Positions 26,809 through 35,402 of a stretch of 64,000 nt of DNA are shown piece after piece. Each line of letters begins with the position of its first letter. Position 1 is the stretch's first letter. A program made the position numbers and the translations under genes. The DNA is from Hyphomicrobiales bacterium. Lineage in GTDB: Bacteria > Pseudomonadota > Alphaproteobacteria > Rhizobiales > Rhizobiaceae. The stretch spans positions 248,808 through 312,807 of the forward strand of contig UBYX01000002.1 of assembly GCA_900469955.1 (NCBI GenBank). The letters are read 5' to 3'. The notes below the pieces were generated by a model. That model was not told the origin of the DNA. It saw only the letters and a program-made list of their open reading frames with translations, and searched no databases.

Positions 26809-26869
26809 CCACCAGAACCATTTCCCTTCGACAGCGTTGAACCGGGTGCCCACCGGTTGGGGAAACGGA

Positions 26870-27400
26870 ATGCGGAAGAACTGGTCCGACTTCTTGGACA
26901 GGATATCTGTAGGGTCCAGCGAAGCTGAACTCGCGACGATCGAGACACCGCTCGGCATCTTGCGGTTCTTCATCGCCCGCCGCGGGAACGGCCGCGTCGC
27001 GGTGCTCCGTTGCGATAGTGCCGGAGATTACGATTACGCCCCGCTCAACCGGACCTATCTGACTGATCTGATCCGTGTCGTGGCGGATGGGCGTGAGTTC
27101 CTCGATGGACCCGAGGTGCCCTCCGGCAATTGGTTGAAGCGCGCCGAAGACTTCATCCGTCTGCCCTTCCGGGGGCGTGTGATACGTTCCTTCGGCCGGG
27201 TCCGCTGCGAAAGTTTCGTCGATCTCATGGTCTTCATCACCGAATGGGAGGAGACCCGTTATCTTGCGATCCACCTCCGTGGCCAGGAAACCTCGCCCAT
27301 AGCTGTTCTGGATGCCGCTGCGATCGATACCCTGTTGGCGGCATTGAAAAAAGCCTTGGATCTCTTGCCTCCGCCTCCCAGCCCGAAGACGGGCTTATGA
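26870..27400 (+). CDS. Hypothetical protein
   Basis: A 176-aa soluble protein without signal peptide or membrane segments. It reads as alternating strands and helices (TPLGILRFFIARRGNGRVAVLRCD, ESFVDLMVFITEWEETRYLAIHLRG), ending in a proline-rich tail. The ATG at 26870 follows GGGGAAACGGA. It trails the kinase gene by 61 bases and may be in its transcript. It is convergent with the EndoU operon. I recognise no family. Confidence 0.5.
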   Translation: MRKNWSDFLDRISVGSSEAELATIETPLGILRFFIARRGNGRVAVLRCDSAGDYDYAPLNRTYLTDLIRVVADGREFLDGPEVPSGNWLKRAEDFIRLPFRGRVIRSFGRVRCESFVDLMVFITEWEETRYLAIHLRGQETSPIAVLDAAAIDTLLAALKKALDLLPPPPSPKTGL

Positions 27401-27439
27401 ACCAATACAATATCGGGCGCCCCACTTTCCGCGCTTCGT

Positions 27440-27856
27440 TTACGAACTAATCCCGTCGAGCATTTTCCCGATCGCGGCAATGGCAGAAAAGCCGCGCCAG
27501 AACAGCCAACCGGACATGCCGACGAAGAAGATCAGGAAAGCCCAGAGCGCCGTCCGGACATGGGGATAGAGCGGATCCGCGGATGCGGTTGCAGCCATCA
27601 TCAGGCCGTTGACGAGCACGAAGACCACGAAGGCCAGCACCGCCAGGTTGATGACATAGCTGTCCCTGTTCGACAGTTTCCTAAATTCGACCCGGCATTC
27701 GATGATCGCCTTCTGCTGGCTCTCGTTGGCGTGGCGCCTGTTCAGTTCCACCTTCTGTTCAAGCGCCATCAGATCGCGCAGCCATTGGCTGAGCTGGATG
27801 TTGAAGAAACTCCCGACCAGTCCCGCAAGGCTCAGCATCAGGCCGACGAGGTTCAT
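27440..27856 (-). CDS. Small membrane protein of the EndoU operon
   Basis: A 138-aa protein with three predicted membrane segments (about 1-18, 65-87 and 101-122) and a charged, helical cytoplasmic or periplasmic segment between the first two (ALEQKVELNRRHANESQQKAIIECRVEFRKLSNRDS). Its ATG overlaps the stop codon of the upstream gene (ATGA), so translation is coupled. It is the last gene of a three-gene unit led by an EndoU-LTD protein. No family is recognised. It could anchor, transport or insulate the nuclease, but nothing in the sequence decides. Confidence 0.65.
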   Translation of the reverse strand: MNLVGLMLSLAGLVGSFFNIQLSQWLRDLMALEQKVELNRRHANESQQKAIIECRVEFRKLSNRDSYVINLAVLAFVVFVLVNGLMMAATASADPLYPHVRTALWAFLIFFVGMSGWLFWRGFSAIAAIGKMLDGISS

Positions 27857-28461
27857 GGCCTTTCCCCTTTTTGCAGGAAGCCGAGAAGCGCGAGCAGCGT
27901 CTCGGCCGGCACGGCGAACCAGCGGGTCGTGCCGAGCGACGGCTTCGCCTTGGGAGGCCGCGGTCGCTCGTCGGGTGCAACGGTGGCGGAATAGCGGTCG
28001 AGCTGCACCCTCAGTTCGTCGGCCGCACCGGCCGAAAGGCTGATGTCGATCTCCTCGATGCCGGCCCCGGCCTCCTTCGCCGCTTCGGCACCCGCGCGAT
28101 TGGCCGCAAGTGCGGCGACAAGTTCCTTGCGTGCGGCGGTGCGCCACTGTGCGGCCCGGCGGGTCCGGAGCAGCCGGGCGATATAATTCGCCCGCGGCAA
28201 AGGCAGGCCGAAGCGTTCATAGATCACGGTGCCATCAGGTTGTTCGTCGGGAAACATCTCCTCGTAGAAGCGGGAGAGCCAGTATTCGCTCTGCTGGGCC
28301 TGGCTTTCAAAACGCCGCTCGCCCGTCAGCCATTCGAGAAACAGTTCCGCGGCAAGGCGCTCGATCCCCGCCTTCAGCCGTTCCCCGGCCTCGGGCGAAG
28401 CATCAAGGAGAAGCGTTTCAAGCGCCTTCTCGGACAGCTGCCGAAGACGCTCGTCCGTCAT
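27853..28461 (-). CDS. Uncharacterised protein of the EndoU operon
   Basis: A 202-aa helical protein, no signal peptide or membrane segment. The most conserved-looking part is residues 37-105 (AELFLEWLTGERRFESQAQQSEYWLSRFYEEMFPDEQPDGTVIYERFGLPLPRANYIARLL); the end is Pro/Lys-rich. ATG 28461 was preferred over an upstream GTG at 28479; it begins 19 bases after the EndoU-LTD stop. It overlaps the following membrane gene by four bases. Being sandwiched between a nuclease and a membrane protein, it is a candidate inhibitor or adaptor (inference only). Confidence 0.6.
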   Translation of the reverse strand: MTDERLRQLSEKALETLLLDASPEAGERLKAGIERLAAELFLEWLTGERRFESQAQQSEYWLSRFYEEMFPDEQPDGTVIYERFGLPLPRANYIARLLRTRRAAQWRTAARKELVAALAANRAGAEAAKEAGAGIEEIDISLSAGAADELRVQLDRYSATVAPDERPRPPKAKPSLGTTRWFAVPAETLLALLGFLQKGERP

Positions 28462-28479
28462 CGTCAAACCCTCTGCCAC

Positions 28480-29775
28480 TCAGAAGACGATCGTCCGGCC
28501 CTGGTCGCTCGCCTGGGCCTTCGAATAGGTGACCACATGCGCGGTATGGCCATCGCGGTTGACGAGCCGGATTTCGCCGCCCTTGTTGGAAAGCTGGATC
28601 GAATTGCGCGGCAGGAGGATCGTCGTCGCGACGCCGGGATCGAGCTTCACCTCGTTGACCGCGAAACGGTGGTTCATCTTGTCCACCAGGAACCAGCCCT
28701 CGAGAGATTGCTGCGAAGAACCGGTATTGATGAGAGTGACCGTTTCCTGGCCCGGATCGTCGCCGAGCGGATTGACCAATGCCGCCAGGATGCGGATGGG
28801 GCTTTGCACCACCGGCTGCGTCGGCTGCTGAGGCTGCGTCGGCGTCACCACCGGGCCTTCCACGGCCCCGCCGCCCGCCCGGCCGAGAAAGACGGGATAG
28901 AAGGTGCGGATATGCTGCTCGTTGGCGCTGCGGAAGACCTTGAGGTCGTAACGCGCCCCATTGATGACCGCCTCTTTCGGCGCTCGGGCGCCAAGATGGG
29001 CGCGGACGGAGCCAAGAGCCATCAGCCCTTCGACGCTGCAGCCGACGAAGAAGCCGCCGACCGGCTTGGTGAGCGGGCGGATGACGCCTGCCGCATCATC
29101 GCCCGCCGACCATCGGGAATAGTCCGGAGCGTGCCATTTGTAGGAGATCGTCACCGATTCCGGGAAATCCTCCTGCCCGTTCTGGTAGAGCCCGCGGACA
29201 TAGGCGATGCGGTCGTCCGCAAATCCCGGAAAGTTCTCGCGGTCGTAGGCCGTGGCAAGGCCGTCGTCGAGGTAATATTTGTACCAGAAGTGATAGCCCT
29301 GCACCTTTGGGCCCTCCTGTTCACCGACGAAAACGTGTTCGAAGCCGGTGAGCGCGGGGTCGCCGCCCTGCGAGAATGTCCGGAACCAGTGCTCCAGGAG
29401 GACGCCATACCAGCGGTCTCGGGAGATCACGGTGCCTGTGGCGTTGGCGACATATTCGCGCGCGACCTGCATCGGCGGCGTATCGATGACGGCGGCCAGA
29501 AGATCGTGCACCTCCTGACGCTCCTCCGGCGTTTCGATCTCCTGCTCCTGCTCGTCGAGGGAATAGTTGTCGAAAAGCTTCAGCACCCGGTCGTAGGTCA
29601 GCTTCTTGCTGTCGGGGATGACGACGTTCTGGAGGATTTGCGTGTCCTCCTCGGCATCCGCCTCGGTCACGACGGTGACGTAACCTCTGGCTTCATCCCC
29701 GTCCTGACCTGAAAGGATCGGCTGCACCCCGTTGGCGGTCTGGTCGGCATCCCAGATCTGCTGGTAGATATCCAT
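28480..29775 (-). CDS. EndoU-type endoribonuclease with C-terminal lamin-tail domain
   Basis: A 431-aa protein. Residues about 5-295 match the XendoU/EndoU ribonuclease fold: TGFEHVFVGEQEG (His147), VQGYHFWYKYYLDD (His162) and PLTKPVGGFFVGCSVEGLMAL (Lys237) reproduce the two His and one Lys of the catalytic triad in the order and context of eukaryotic XendoU. After a Pro/Gln linker (308-324), residues 327-431 look like a lamin-tail (LTD) immunoglobulin-like domain (IRILAALVNPLGDDPGQETVTLINTG, LEGWFLVDKMNHRFAV). No signal peptide. The start has GGGAGGACGTG. It heads a three-gene operon. Bacterial XendoU proteins are uncommon, and this architecture suggests targeted RNA cleavage; activity is inferred from residues only. 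Confidence 0.78.
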   Translation of the reverse strand: MDIYQQIWDADQTANGVQPILSGQDGDEARGYVTVVTEADAEEDTQILQNVVIPDSKKLTYDRVLKLFDNYSLDEQEQEIETPEERQEVHDLLAAVIDTPPMQVAREYVANATGTVISRDRWYGVLLEHWFRTFSQGGDPALTGFEHVFVGEQEGPKVQGYHFWYKYYLDDGLATAYDRENFPGFADDRIAYVRGLYQNGQEDFPESVTISYKWHAPDYSRWSAGDDAAGVIRPLTKPVGGFFVGCSVEGLMALGSVRAHLGARAPKEAVINGARYDLKVFRSANEQHIRTFYPVFLGRAGGGAVEGPVVTPTQPQQPTQPVVQSPIRILAALVNPLGDDPGQETVTLINTGSSQQSLEGWFLVDKMNHRFAVNEVKLDPGVATTILLPRNSIQLSNKGGEIRLVNRDGHTAHVVTYSKAQASDQGRTIVF

Positions 29776-29951
29776 CACGTCCTCCCGGCGCTCGCGCATT
29801 CATGACTGAATAGCCAAAGGCTGTTACACCAATTTGACATGACAACCAGGACCGGGGAAACCGTCCGAGATAGGACCGCACTCCCTCGGGTGTCCATTTC
29901 ACTCACCCTCTCGCATGGCTAAGATGTCGTTTGACGGATTCGGAGGCCAGA

Positions 29952-31649
29952 ATGACCGCTAGACTTGAAACGCTGATCGATCAGGGCACGGGCCGGGAGC
30001 CGGCAGATTTGGTGCTGAAGGGCGGAAAGTTCTTCGACCTCGTCACCGGAGAGCTCGTCGCCTCCGACATCGCCATCTCAGGCGACCGCATCGTCGGTAC
30101 CTGCGGCACCTATTCCGGCAAGACGGAGATCGACATAACCGGCAAGATCGTCGTGCCGGGTTTCATCGATACGCATCTGCATATCGAATCCTCTCTGGTG
30201 ACCCCGCATGAATTCGACCGCTGCGTCCTGCCCTATGGCGTGACGACGGCGATCTGCGATCCCCACGAGATCGCCAACGTGCTGGGTAGCGAAGGCATCC
30301 GGTTTTTCCTCGATTCGTCGCTCGAAACCATCATGGACATCCGCGTCCAGCTTTCCTCCTGCGTGCCGGCCACGCATCTGGAGACCGCCGGCGCCGACCT
30401 GCCGATCGAAAAGCTCCTGCCCTTCCGCGACCATCCGAAGGTCATCGGCCTGGCGGAGTTCATGAATTTCCCCGGCGTCATCCACAAGGACCCGATCTGC
30501 CTCGCCAAGCTCGACGCCTTCTATGGCGACCATATCGACGGCCATGCGCCGCTTTTGCGTGGGCTCGACCTGAACGGCTATCTCTCGGCCGGCATCCGCA
30601 CCGAACACGAATGCACCACCGCAGAGGAGGCGCTCGAAAAGATCCGCAAGGGCATGCACATTCTGGTGCGCGAAGGCTCCGTCTCAAAGGACCTCGACGC
30701 GCTGATGCCGATCATAACCGAGCGTTTGTCGCCGTTCCTGGCGCTCTGCACCGACGACCGCAATCCGCTCGACATCGCCGAGCAGGGCCACCTCGACTAC
30801 ATGATCCGCACCGCGATCGAGAACGGCGTCGAACCCCTCGCGATCTACCGCGCCGCCTCGATCTCGGCAGCCCGCGCCTTCGGGCTTCGCGACCGCGGCC
30901 TCGTCGCGCCGGGCTGGCGAGCCGATCTCATCGTCCTCGACAGCCTTGAAAACTGCAAGGCAGAGATCGTCTTTTCGGCCGGCCGCAAGGTGACCGACGA
31001 CCTCTTCGCGACCCGCAAGCTCGTCGCCCCCGTCGGCCTCGACAGCGTCAGGGCGAGACCTGTGGAAGCCGCCCATTTCGGCGTGCCGGTCACGGAGGGT
31101 GAAACGCCGGTCATCGGCGTGATGCCGGGCAAGATCATCACCCAGCATCGCCGCTACAAGCTCCCCTCCTCAGGCAACCAGACCGTGGTCGACCTTTCCC
31201 GCGACATCATCAAGGTCGCGGTCATCGAGCGCCACGGCAAGAACGGCAACCATGCCAACGGCTTCGTGCAGGGTTTCGGCCTGAAGAAGGGCGCGATCGC
31301 CTCGACGGTCGGGCACGACAGCCACAATATCTGCGTCGTAGGCGTCGACGAGGACGACATGGCGCTCGCCGCTAACCGGCTCGGTGAAATCCACGGCGGC
31401 TTCGTGGTGGTCGAGGATGGCAGGGTCACCGGCGAGATCCCGCTCCCCCTCGCCGGCCTGATGAGCCTCGAGCCTTACGAGGTGGTGCGCGACACGCTGC
31501 ATCACTTGAGAAAGGCCGCCTATACCCTTGGAACGACTCTGGAAGAACCCTTCCTGCAGGTCGCTTTCCTGCCCCTCCCCGTCATCCCTCACCTGAAGAT
31601 TTCCGACAAGGGCATGGTGGATGTGGACAGGTTCGCGCTGATCGGATGA
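29952..31649 (+). CDS. ade: Adenine deaminase
   Basis: A 565-aa amidohydrolase converting adenine to hypoxanthine and ammonia in purine salvage. The metal-site motif [13 protein letters not shown], then [10 protein letters not shown], and the long C-terminal Ade-specific domain ([49 protein letters not shown]) identify the family, and the length is standard. ATG 29952 has GGAGGCC upstream. It is divergent from the EndoU operon with a 176-base gap in which I see no clear operator. Confidence 0.95.
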   Translation: MTARLETLIDQGTGREPADLVLKGGKFFDLVTGELVASDIAISGDRIVGTCGTYSGKTEIDITGKIVVPGFIDTHLHIESSLVTPHEFDRCVLPYGVTTAICDPHEIANVLGSEGIRFFLDSSLETIMDIRVQLSSCVPATHLETAGADLPIEKLLPFRDHPKVIGLAEFMNFPGVIHKDPICLAKLDAFYGDHIDGHAPLLRGLDLNGYLSAGIRTEHECTTAEEALEKIRKGMHILVREGSVSKDLDALMPIITERLSPFLALCTDDRNPLDIAEQGHLDYMIRTAIENGVEPLAIYRAASISAARAFGLRDRGLVAPGWRADLIVLDSLENCKAEIVFSAGRKVTDDLFATRKLVAPVGLDSVRARPVEAAHFGVPVTEGETPVIGVMPGKIITQHRRYKLPSSGNQTVVDLSRDIIKVAVIERHGKNGNHANGFVQGFGLKKGAIASTVGHDSHNICVVGVDEDDMALAANRLGEIHGGFVVVEDGRVTGEIPLPLAGLMSLEPYEVVRDTLHHLRKAAYTLGTTLEEPFLQVAFLPLPVIPHLKISDKGMVDVDRFALIG

Positions 31650-31714
31650 CAGTCGATTGGTGGCGGCAACCATCTTTGATGATGATACTGGCATTGACAT
31701 CTGGAGCGTAGCAA

Positions 31715-31960
31715 ATGCCCGTCGTCTTCCGGTCCGGCAATCTGAAGTTCTACTTTTACTCCAACGAAGGCGATCCGCGCGAACCTTTGCACATCCACGT
31801 CCGAGGCGGTGGCGCCAATGCGAAAATCTGGCTGGAACCGGCGATCGGAGTCGCAGAGAGCGAAGGCTTCAACAGCAAGGAACTCTCTGGTATCATTCGC
31901 CTTGTTATCGATAATCGTTCTCTGATCCGGCGGGCATGGCGTGAGCATTTCGGCGACTGA
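31715..31960 (+). CDS. DUF4160 domain protein
   Basis: An 81-aa protein matching DUF4160: MPVVFRSGNLKFYFYSNEGDPREPLHIHVRGGGANAKIWLEP, with the conserved EPLHIHV and AKIWLEP blocks. These small proteins are usually encoded just before DUF2442 proteins, as here, where the next gene overlaps by 20 bases. The pair behaves like a toxin-antitoxin-type or other tightly stoichiometric module, but the function is not established. Confidence 0.85.
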   Translation: MPVVFRSGNLKFYFYSNEGDPREPLHIHVRGGGANAKIWLEPAIGVAESEGFNSKELSGIIRLVIDNRSLIRRAWREHFGD

Positions 31961-32186
31961 AGTAAAATTCGACGACGATACGATGTGGGTCTCGCTCAAT
32001 GACGGCCGCACGCTGGGCGTGCCGCTCGCATGGTTCCCCCGTTTACTTCTTGCAAAGCCGGCGGACCGTGAAAAACTCGAACTGAGCCCGGGCGGGATCC
32101 ACTGGGATGATCTCGATGAAGACATTTCCGTTGCCGGCCTTCTCGAAGGCCGTGGCGACAGAACGATAAAGCGTCCCGCCGCTTGA
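31941..32186 (+). CDS. DUF2442 domain protein
   Basis: An 81-aa protein matching DUF2442: VKFDDDTMWVSLNDGRTLGVPLAWFPRLL followed by LSPGGIHWDDLDEDISVAGLL. It starts with GTG at 31941, inside the preceding DUF4160 gene, so the two are translationally coupled. The C-terminal WDDLDEDISVAGLL motif is the family hallmark. Function unknown; it is often the second member of two-gene modules. Confidence 0.85.
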   Translation: MSISATEVKFDDDTMWVSLNDGRTLGVPLAWFPRLLLAKPADREKLELSPGGIHWDDLDEDISVAGLLEGRGDRTIKRPAA

Positions 32187-32300
32187 GCGGCTGACTGACC
32201 CCCACCTGAGCCCCAACTACGCATGATAGAGCACGCCGGCGCGGAAACCGCTATCGGCAGGCATTCATGCATTCCCCCAATTTCGCCACGCCCAAAACAA

Positions 32301-32332
32301 TTAGCCTTGACTAATCGATTAGCGCATACTAA
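32301..32332. promoter_or_regulatory. Double TTAG-N6-CTAA operator
   Basis: The segment contains TTAG, six bases, CTAA, four bases (TCGA), TTAG, six bases, CTAA, so that the whole is symmetric around the CTAATCGATTAG palindrome at 32311-32322. It ends 9 bases before the ArsR-type gene. This is a likely autoregulatory operator of that gene and would block its own promoter. Confidence 0.68.
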
Positions 32333-32341
32333 TTATTTTTC

Positions 32342-32671
32342 ATGATCCAGACCGAAGCCATCACTACTGTCATGCGGGCGCTTGCCGATCCGACCCGGCG
32401 CGCGCTCTTCGAGCGTGTAGCAAGCGCCGACGAAATCACCGTGGTCGAACTGACGCGGGGGAGCGGCGTGACGCAGGGCGCCATTTCCCAGCACCTGAAA
32501 ACCCTGAAACAGGCCGGACTGGTCGCCGAGCGGCCGGAAGGCCGCAACGTCTATTACCGGGCAGCACCCGAAGGCCTGGAACCGCTGGCCGACTGGATGA
32601 GCCATTACGGCGTCTTCTGGCGCGAGCGCTTCGCCAACCTGAGGACCCTTCTGAAGGAGATAGATCCATGA
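32342..32671 (+). CDS. ArsR-family regulator (SRPBCC-linked)
   Basis: A 109-aa winged-helix protein: MRALADPTRRALFERVASADEITVVELTRGSGVTQGAISQHLKTLKQAGLVAERPEGRNVYYRAAPEGLEPL, then a helix with W and R residues. It has no obvious metal-binding cysteines. It is of the subgroup that is fused to or paired with SRPBCC/AHSA1 proteins; the partner starts with a four-base overlap (ATGA). The dyad operator just upstream suggests autorepression. The effector is unknown. Confidence 0.9.
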   Translation: MIQTEAITTVMRALADPTRRALFERVASADEITVVELTRGSGVTQGAISQHLKTLKQAGLVAERPEGRNVYYRAAPEGLEPLADWMSHYGVFWRERFANLRTLLKEIDP

Positions 32672-33132
32672 CCGATGCCGCATTGAAACCGGACACCCAG
32701 GAGATTGTGGTCGACGAAGTCTTTCCGCATTCGCCGGAGACGATCTGGAAGGCGCTGACGAGCGGCGAACTGATTGCCCGATGGATGATGCCGCCGACCG
32801 GTTTCGAACCGGTCGAGGGGCAGAATTTCACCTTCACCACAAAGCCCGCCGGCGCCTGGGACGGCACCATCAGATGCCAGGTACTTGAGGTGCAGCCGAA
32901 CAAGCGCTTCGCCTATTCCTGGAAGGGTGGGGATGAGGCCAATACCGGCTACGGTTCGCGGCTGGATACCGTCGTCACCTGGACGCTTTCCGGCGAAGAA
33001 GGCGGGACCCGCGTCCGACTGGTGCATTCCGGCTTTGTGCTGCCGAAGAACGAGACCGCATTCCGGAACATGGGCGAAGGCTGGAAGACGATCGTCCCGC
33101 GCCTCGCCACCGCCCTCGGCAACGACAACTAG
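32668..33132 (+). CDS. SRPBCC (AHSA1-like) domain protein
   Basis: A 154-aa START-fold protein of the activator-of-Hsp90-ATPase homologue 1 type: VFPHSPETIWKALTSGELIARWMMPPTGFEPVEGQNFTFTTKPAGAWDGTIRCQVLEVQPNKRFAYSWKGG and a C-terminal helix GEGWKTIVPRLATAL. The fold makes a hydrophobic pocket for small lipophilic molecules; the ligand is unknown. It is coupled to the ArsR-type gene by a four-base overlap, and a GFA-family gene follows by 51 bases, so the three are likely one operon. Confidence 0.88.
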   Translation: MTDAALKPDTQEIVVDEVFPHSPETIWKALTSGELIARWMMPPTGFEPVEGQNFTFTTKPAGAWDGTIRCQVLEVQPNKRFAYSWKGGDEANTGYGSRLDTVVTWTLSGEEGGTRVRLVHSGFVLPKNETAFRNMGEGWKTIVPRLATALGNDN

Positions 33133-33183
33133 AGCAGATCGACAACCGTCCGCACCGCGGACCACTTTCCAGGGAGAGAAGTT

Positions 33184-33600
33184 ATGAGCAGGCCTTTTAC
33201 GGGCGGCTGCGCCTGCGGCGCTGTCCGCTATGAAGTCTCGGGCGAACCGATTGCGATGCTCGATTGCCAGTGCCGCCAGTGCCAGCGCGAAAGCGGCACC
33301 GGCCACGCCTCTCACCTCACCTTCGCGCATGCGACGGTGACGTTGGAAGGACAGCCGACGCTTTGGGAAGCGACCGGCGACGGCGGCACGGTCAAGCGGC
33401 GCGCCTTCTGCCCCACCTGCGGTTCGCCGGTCTACATGACGTTCCCGGCAGCACCGGACTATTTCGTCATCCGCGCCGCCAGCCTCGACGAGCCGGAGCG
33501 GTATCAGCCGCAGATGGTCACCTGGGCCGACGCCGCGCAACCCTGGGATCACGTCAGCCCGGACGCTACGAAATTTGCCCGCATGCCGCCGGCAGGCTGA
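33184..33600 (+). CDS. GFA-family zinc protein
   Basis: A 138-aa member of the glutathione-dependent formaldehyde-activating enzyme (GFA) family. Zinc cysteines are visible in GGCACGAVRYEVSG, LDCQCRQCQRESGTGHA and FCPTCGSPVYM. Most GFA-family proteins have no proven reaction; some may bind glutathione adducts. AGGGAGAAGTT precedes the ATG. It ends the ArsR-SRPBCC-GFA cluster and is convergent with the alpha-glucosidase gene nine bases away. Confidence 0.9.
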   Translation: MSRPFTGGCACGAVRYEVSGEPIAMLDCQCRQCQRESGTGHASHLTFAHATVTLEGQPTLWEATGDGGTVKRRAFCPTCGSPVYMTFPAAPDYFVIRAASLDEPERYQPQMVTWADAAQPWDHVSPDATKFARMPPAG

Positions 33601-33609
33601 GCACCCGGC

Positions 33610-35259
33610 TCACACCCTGGCGCAGAACACGTCGAGCGCATCGAGCTTGACGACGCCTTTGTGGAGCCGCGAGGAAAAACCCGGCAAGGACACCGGCAGG
33701 CAGTCGCCAAGCCGCCTGGGCAGGGTGAAGTCCTGCGCCTCGCGGGTCAGGTTGAAGATGAAAAACAGCCTTTCGCCGCCCTTTTCCCGAACGAAGGCCA
33801 AAAGGTCCTGGTTGGTATCGAGGAAGGTCATGTCGCCGTCGACCAGCGGCGGATGCGCCTTTCGGAAGGAAAGCGTCGCCCGGTAGTGGTTGAGTACCGA
33901 ATCCGCCAGGGCCTCCTGCGTATCGACCGCGCGGGCCGCATGTTCGCTCGGCACCGGCAACCAGGTCTTCGACCCCTCGGTGAAACCCGCATGCGGCAGG
34001 CCGGCCTCCCATACCATCGGCGTGCGGCATCCGTCGCGACCCTTGAAGGCCGGCCAGAAACGGATACCATAGGGGTCGCGCAAGTCCTCGTAGGCAAGTT
34101 CCGCCTCCGTCAGCCCCAGTTCCTCGCCCTGATAGAGGCAGATCGAGCCGCGCAGAACCGAAAGAAGCGTGATCGACAGTTTCGCGACCCGGTCCTGCTC
34201 CCGGGCATCCTCGCTGAAGCGGGTCACGTGCCGCACCACATCATGGTTGGAAAAGGCCCAACAGACCCAGCCATTGCTGACCGTGTCCGCCACGGTCGTC
34301 ATTACCTTGCGGATGTAGCTCGCGTCGAAAGCCGGCCCCAGGAAATCGAACGTATAGCACATGTGCAGCTTGTCGTTGCCGGTCGTGTAGAGCGCCAGCG
34401 TCGAGAGCGATCGCGGCCCGTCGCCCACCTCGCCCACGGTCGCGCGTCCTTCGTAGCCGTCGAGCAGCGCCCGTAACCTCTTCAGGAAGCCGATATTTTC
34501 CGGCTGCGTCTTGTCATAGAGATGGTTCTGCATGGAATAGGGATTGGTATCCGTTTCCATGCCCGCGCCGTCGGTGTCGTAGACCATCGGCGGGTTGTTG
34601 CGGAGCTGCTTGTCGTGGAAATAGTAGTTCACCGTGTCGAGCCGGAAGCCGTCCACGCCCCGGTCGAGCCAGAACTTTACGGTGTCAAGCACCGCCTGCT
34701 GGACCTCCGGATTGTGGAAGTTTAGGTCCGGCTGCGAGATCAGGAAGTTGTGCATGTAATATTGCTTGCGCACGCCGTCCCACTCCCAGCCCGGCCCGCC
34801 GAAGATCGACAGCCAGTTGGTCGGCACGGTGCCGTCGGGTTTCGGATTGGCCCAGACATACCAGTCCGCTTTCGGGTTGGTGCGGCTCGAACGGCTTTCG
34901 ACGAACCACGGATGCCGGTCGGAGGTATGGCTGATCACCTGGTCGATGATCACCTTCAGGCCAAGCCGGTGCGCCTCCGCCATCATCTCGTCGAAGTCGG
35001 CCACCGTTCCGAACATCGGGTCCACGTTGCAGTAGTCCGAGACGTCGTAACCCATGTCGGCCATGGGTGAGGTAAAGAAGGGCGACAGCCAGATCGCGTC
35101 GACACCGAGCGAGGCGACATGCGGGAGGCGGGCCGTGATCCCCTTGATGTCGCCGAGCCCATCGGCGGTCGTATCCTGGAAGGACCGCGGATAGATCTGG
35201 TAGATCACCGCGCCGCGCCACCAGTTTGCATCGACCGCCTTCGCCGCTTCCGTCGCCAT
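33610..35259 (-). CDS. aglA: Alpha-glucosidase (GH13)
   Basis: A 549-aa cytoplasmic glycoside hydrolase family 13 enzyme. Visible conserved regions are DAIWLSPFFTSPMADMGYDVSDYCNVDP, VIIDQVISHTSDRHPWF, GFRLDTVNYYFHD (nucleophile Asp), VGEVGDG (acid/base Glu) and AFSNHDVVRH (stabilising Asp). This is the pattern of alpha-1,4-glucosidases acting on sucrose, maltose or trehalulose, as AglA of S. meliloti does; no aglEFGK transporter genes are adjacent. ATG 35259 has AGGAGAGTC upstream; the frame to 35319 is longer but not family-like. The start faces the sugar kinase gene. Confidence 0.88.
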   Translation of the reverse strand: MATEAAKAVDANWWRGAVIYQIYPRSFQDTTADGLGDIKGITARLPHVASLGVDAIWLSPFFTSPMADMGYDVSDYCNVDPMFGTVADFDEMMAEAHRLGLKVIIDQVISHTSDRHPWFVESRSSRTNPKADWYVWANPKPDGTVPTNWLSIFGGPGWEWDGVRKQYYMHNFLISQPDLNFHNPEVQQAVLDTVKFWLDRGVDGFRLDTVNYYFHDKQLRNNPPMVYDTDGAGMETDTNPYSMQNHLYDKTQPENIGFLKRLRALLDGYEGRATVGEVGDGPRSLSTLALYTTGNDKLHMCYTFDFLGPAFDASYIRKVMTTVADTVSNGWVCWAFSNHDVVRHVTRFSEDAREQDRVAKLSITLLSVLRGSICLYQGEELGLTEAELAYEDLRDPYGIRFWPAFKGRDGCRTPMVWEAGLPHAGFTEGSKTWLPVPSEHAARAVDTQEALADSVLNHYRATLSFRKAHPPLVDGDMTFLDTNQDLLAFVREKGGERLFFIFNLTREAQDFTLPRRLGDCLPVSLPGFSSRLHKGVVKLDALDVFCARV

Positions 35260-35402
35260 GCCTCGACTCTCCTCTGTCTGTCGTCCCAGCCAACCTAGAG
35301 CCGCCGACGTAAAAGACAACGCAAAAGCAAGGGCCTGAGCACTCTTGCCATGACCCGAAGTTCGGCCTATGCGACTTGTCCGAGGATATGGAGGGATGAA
35401 CA

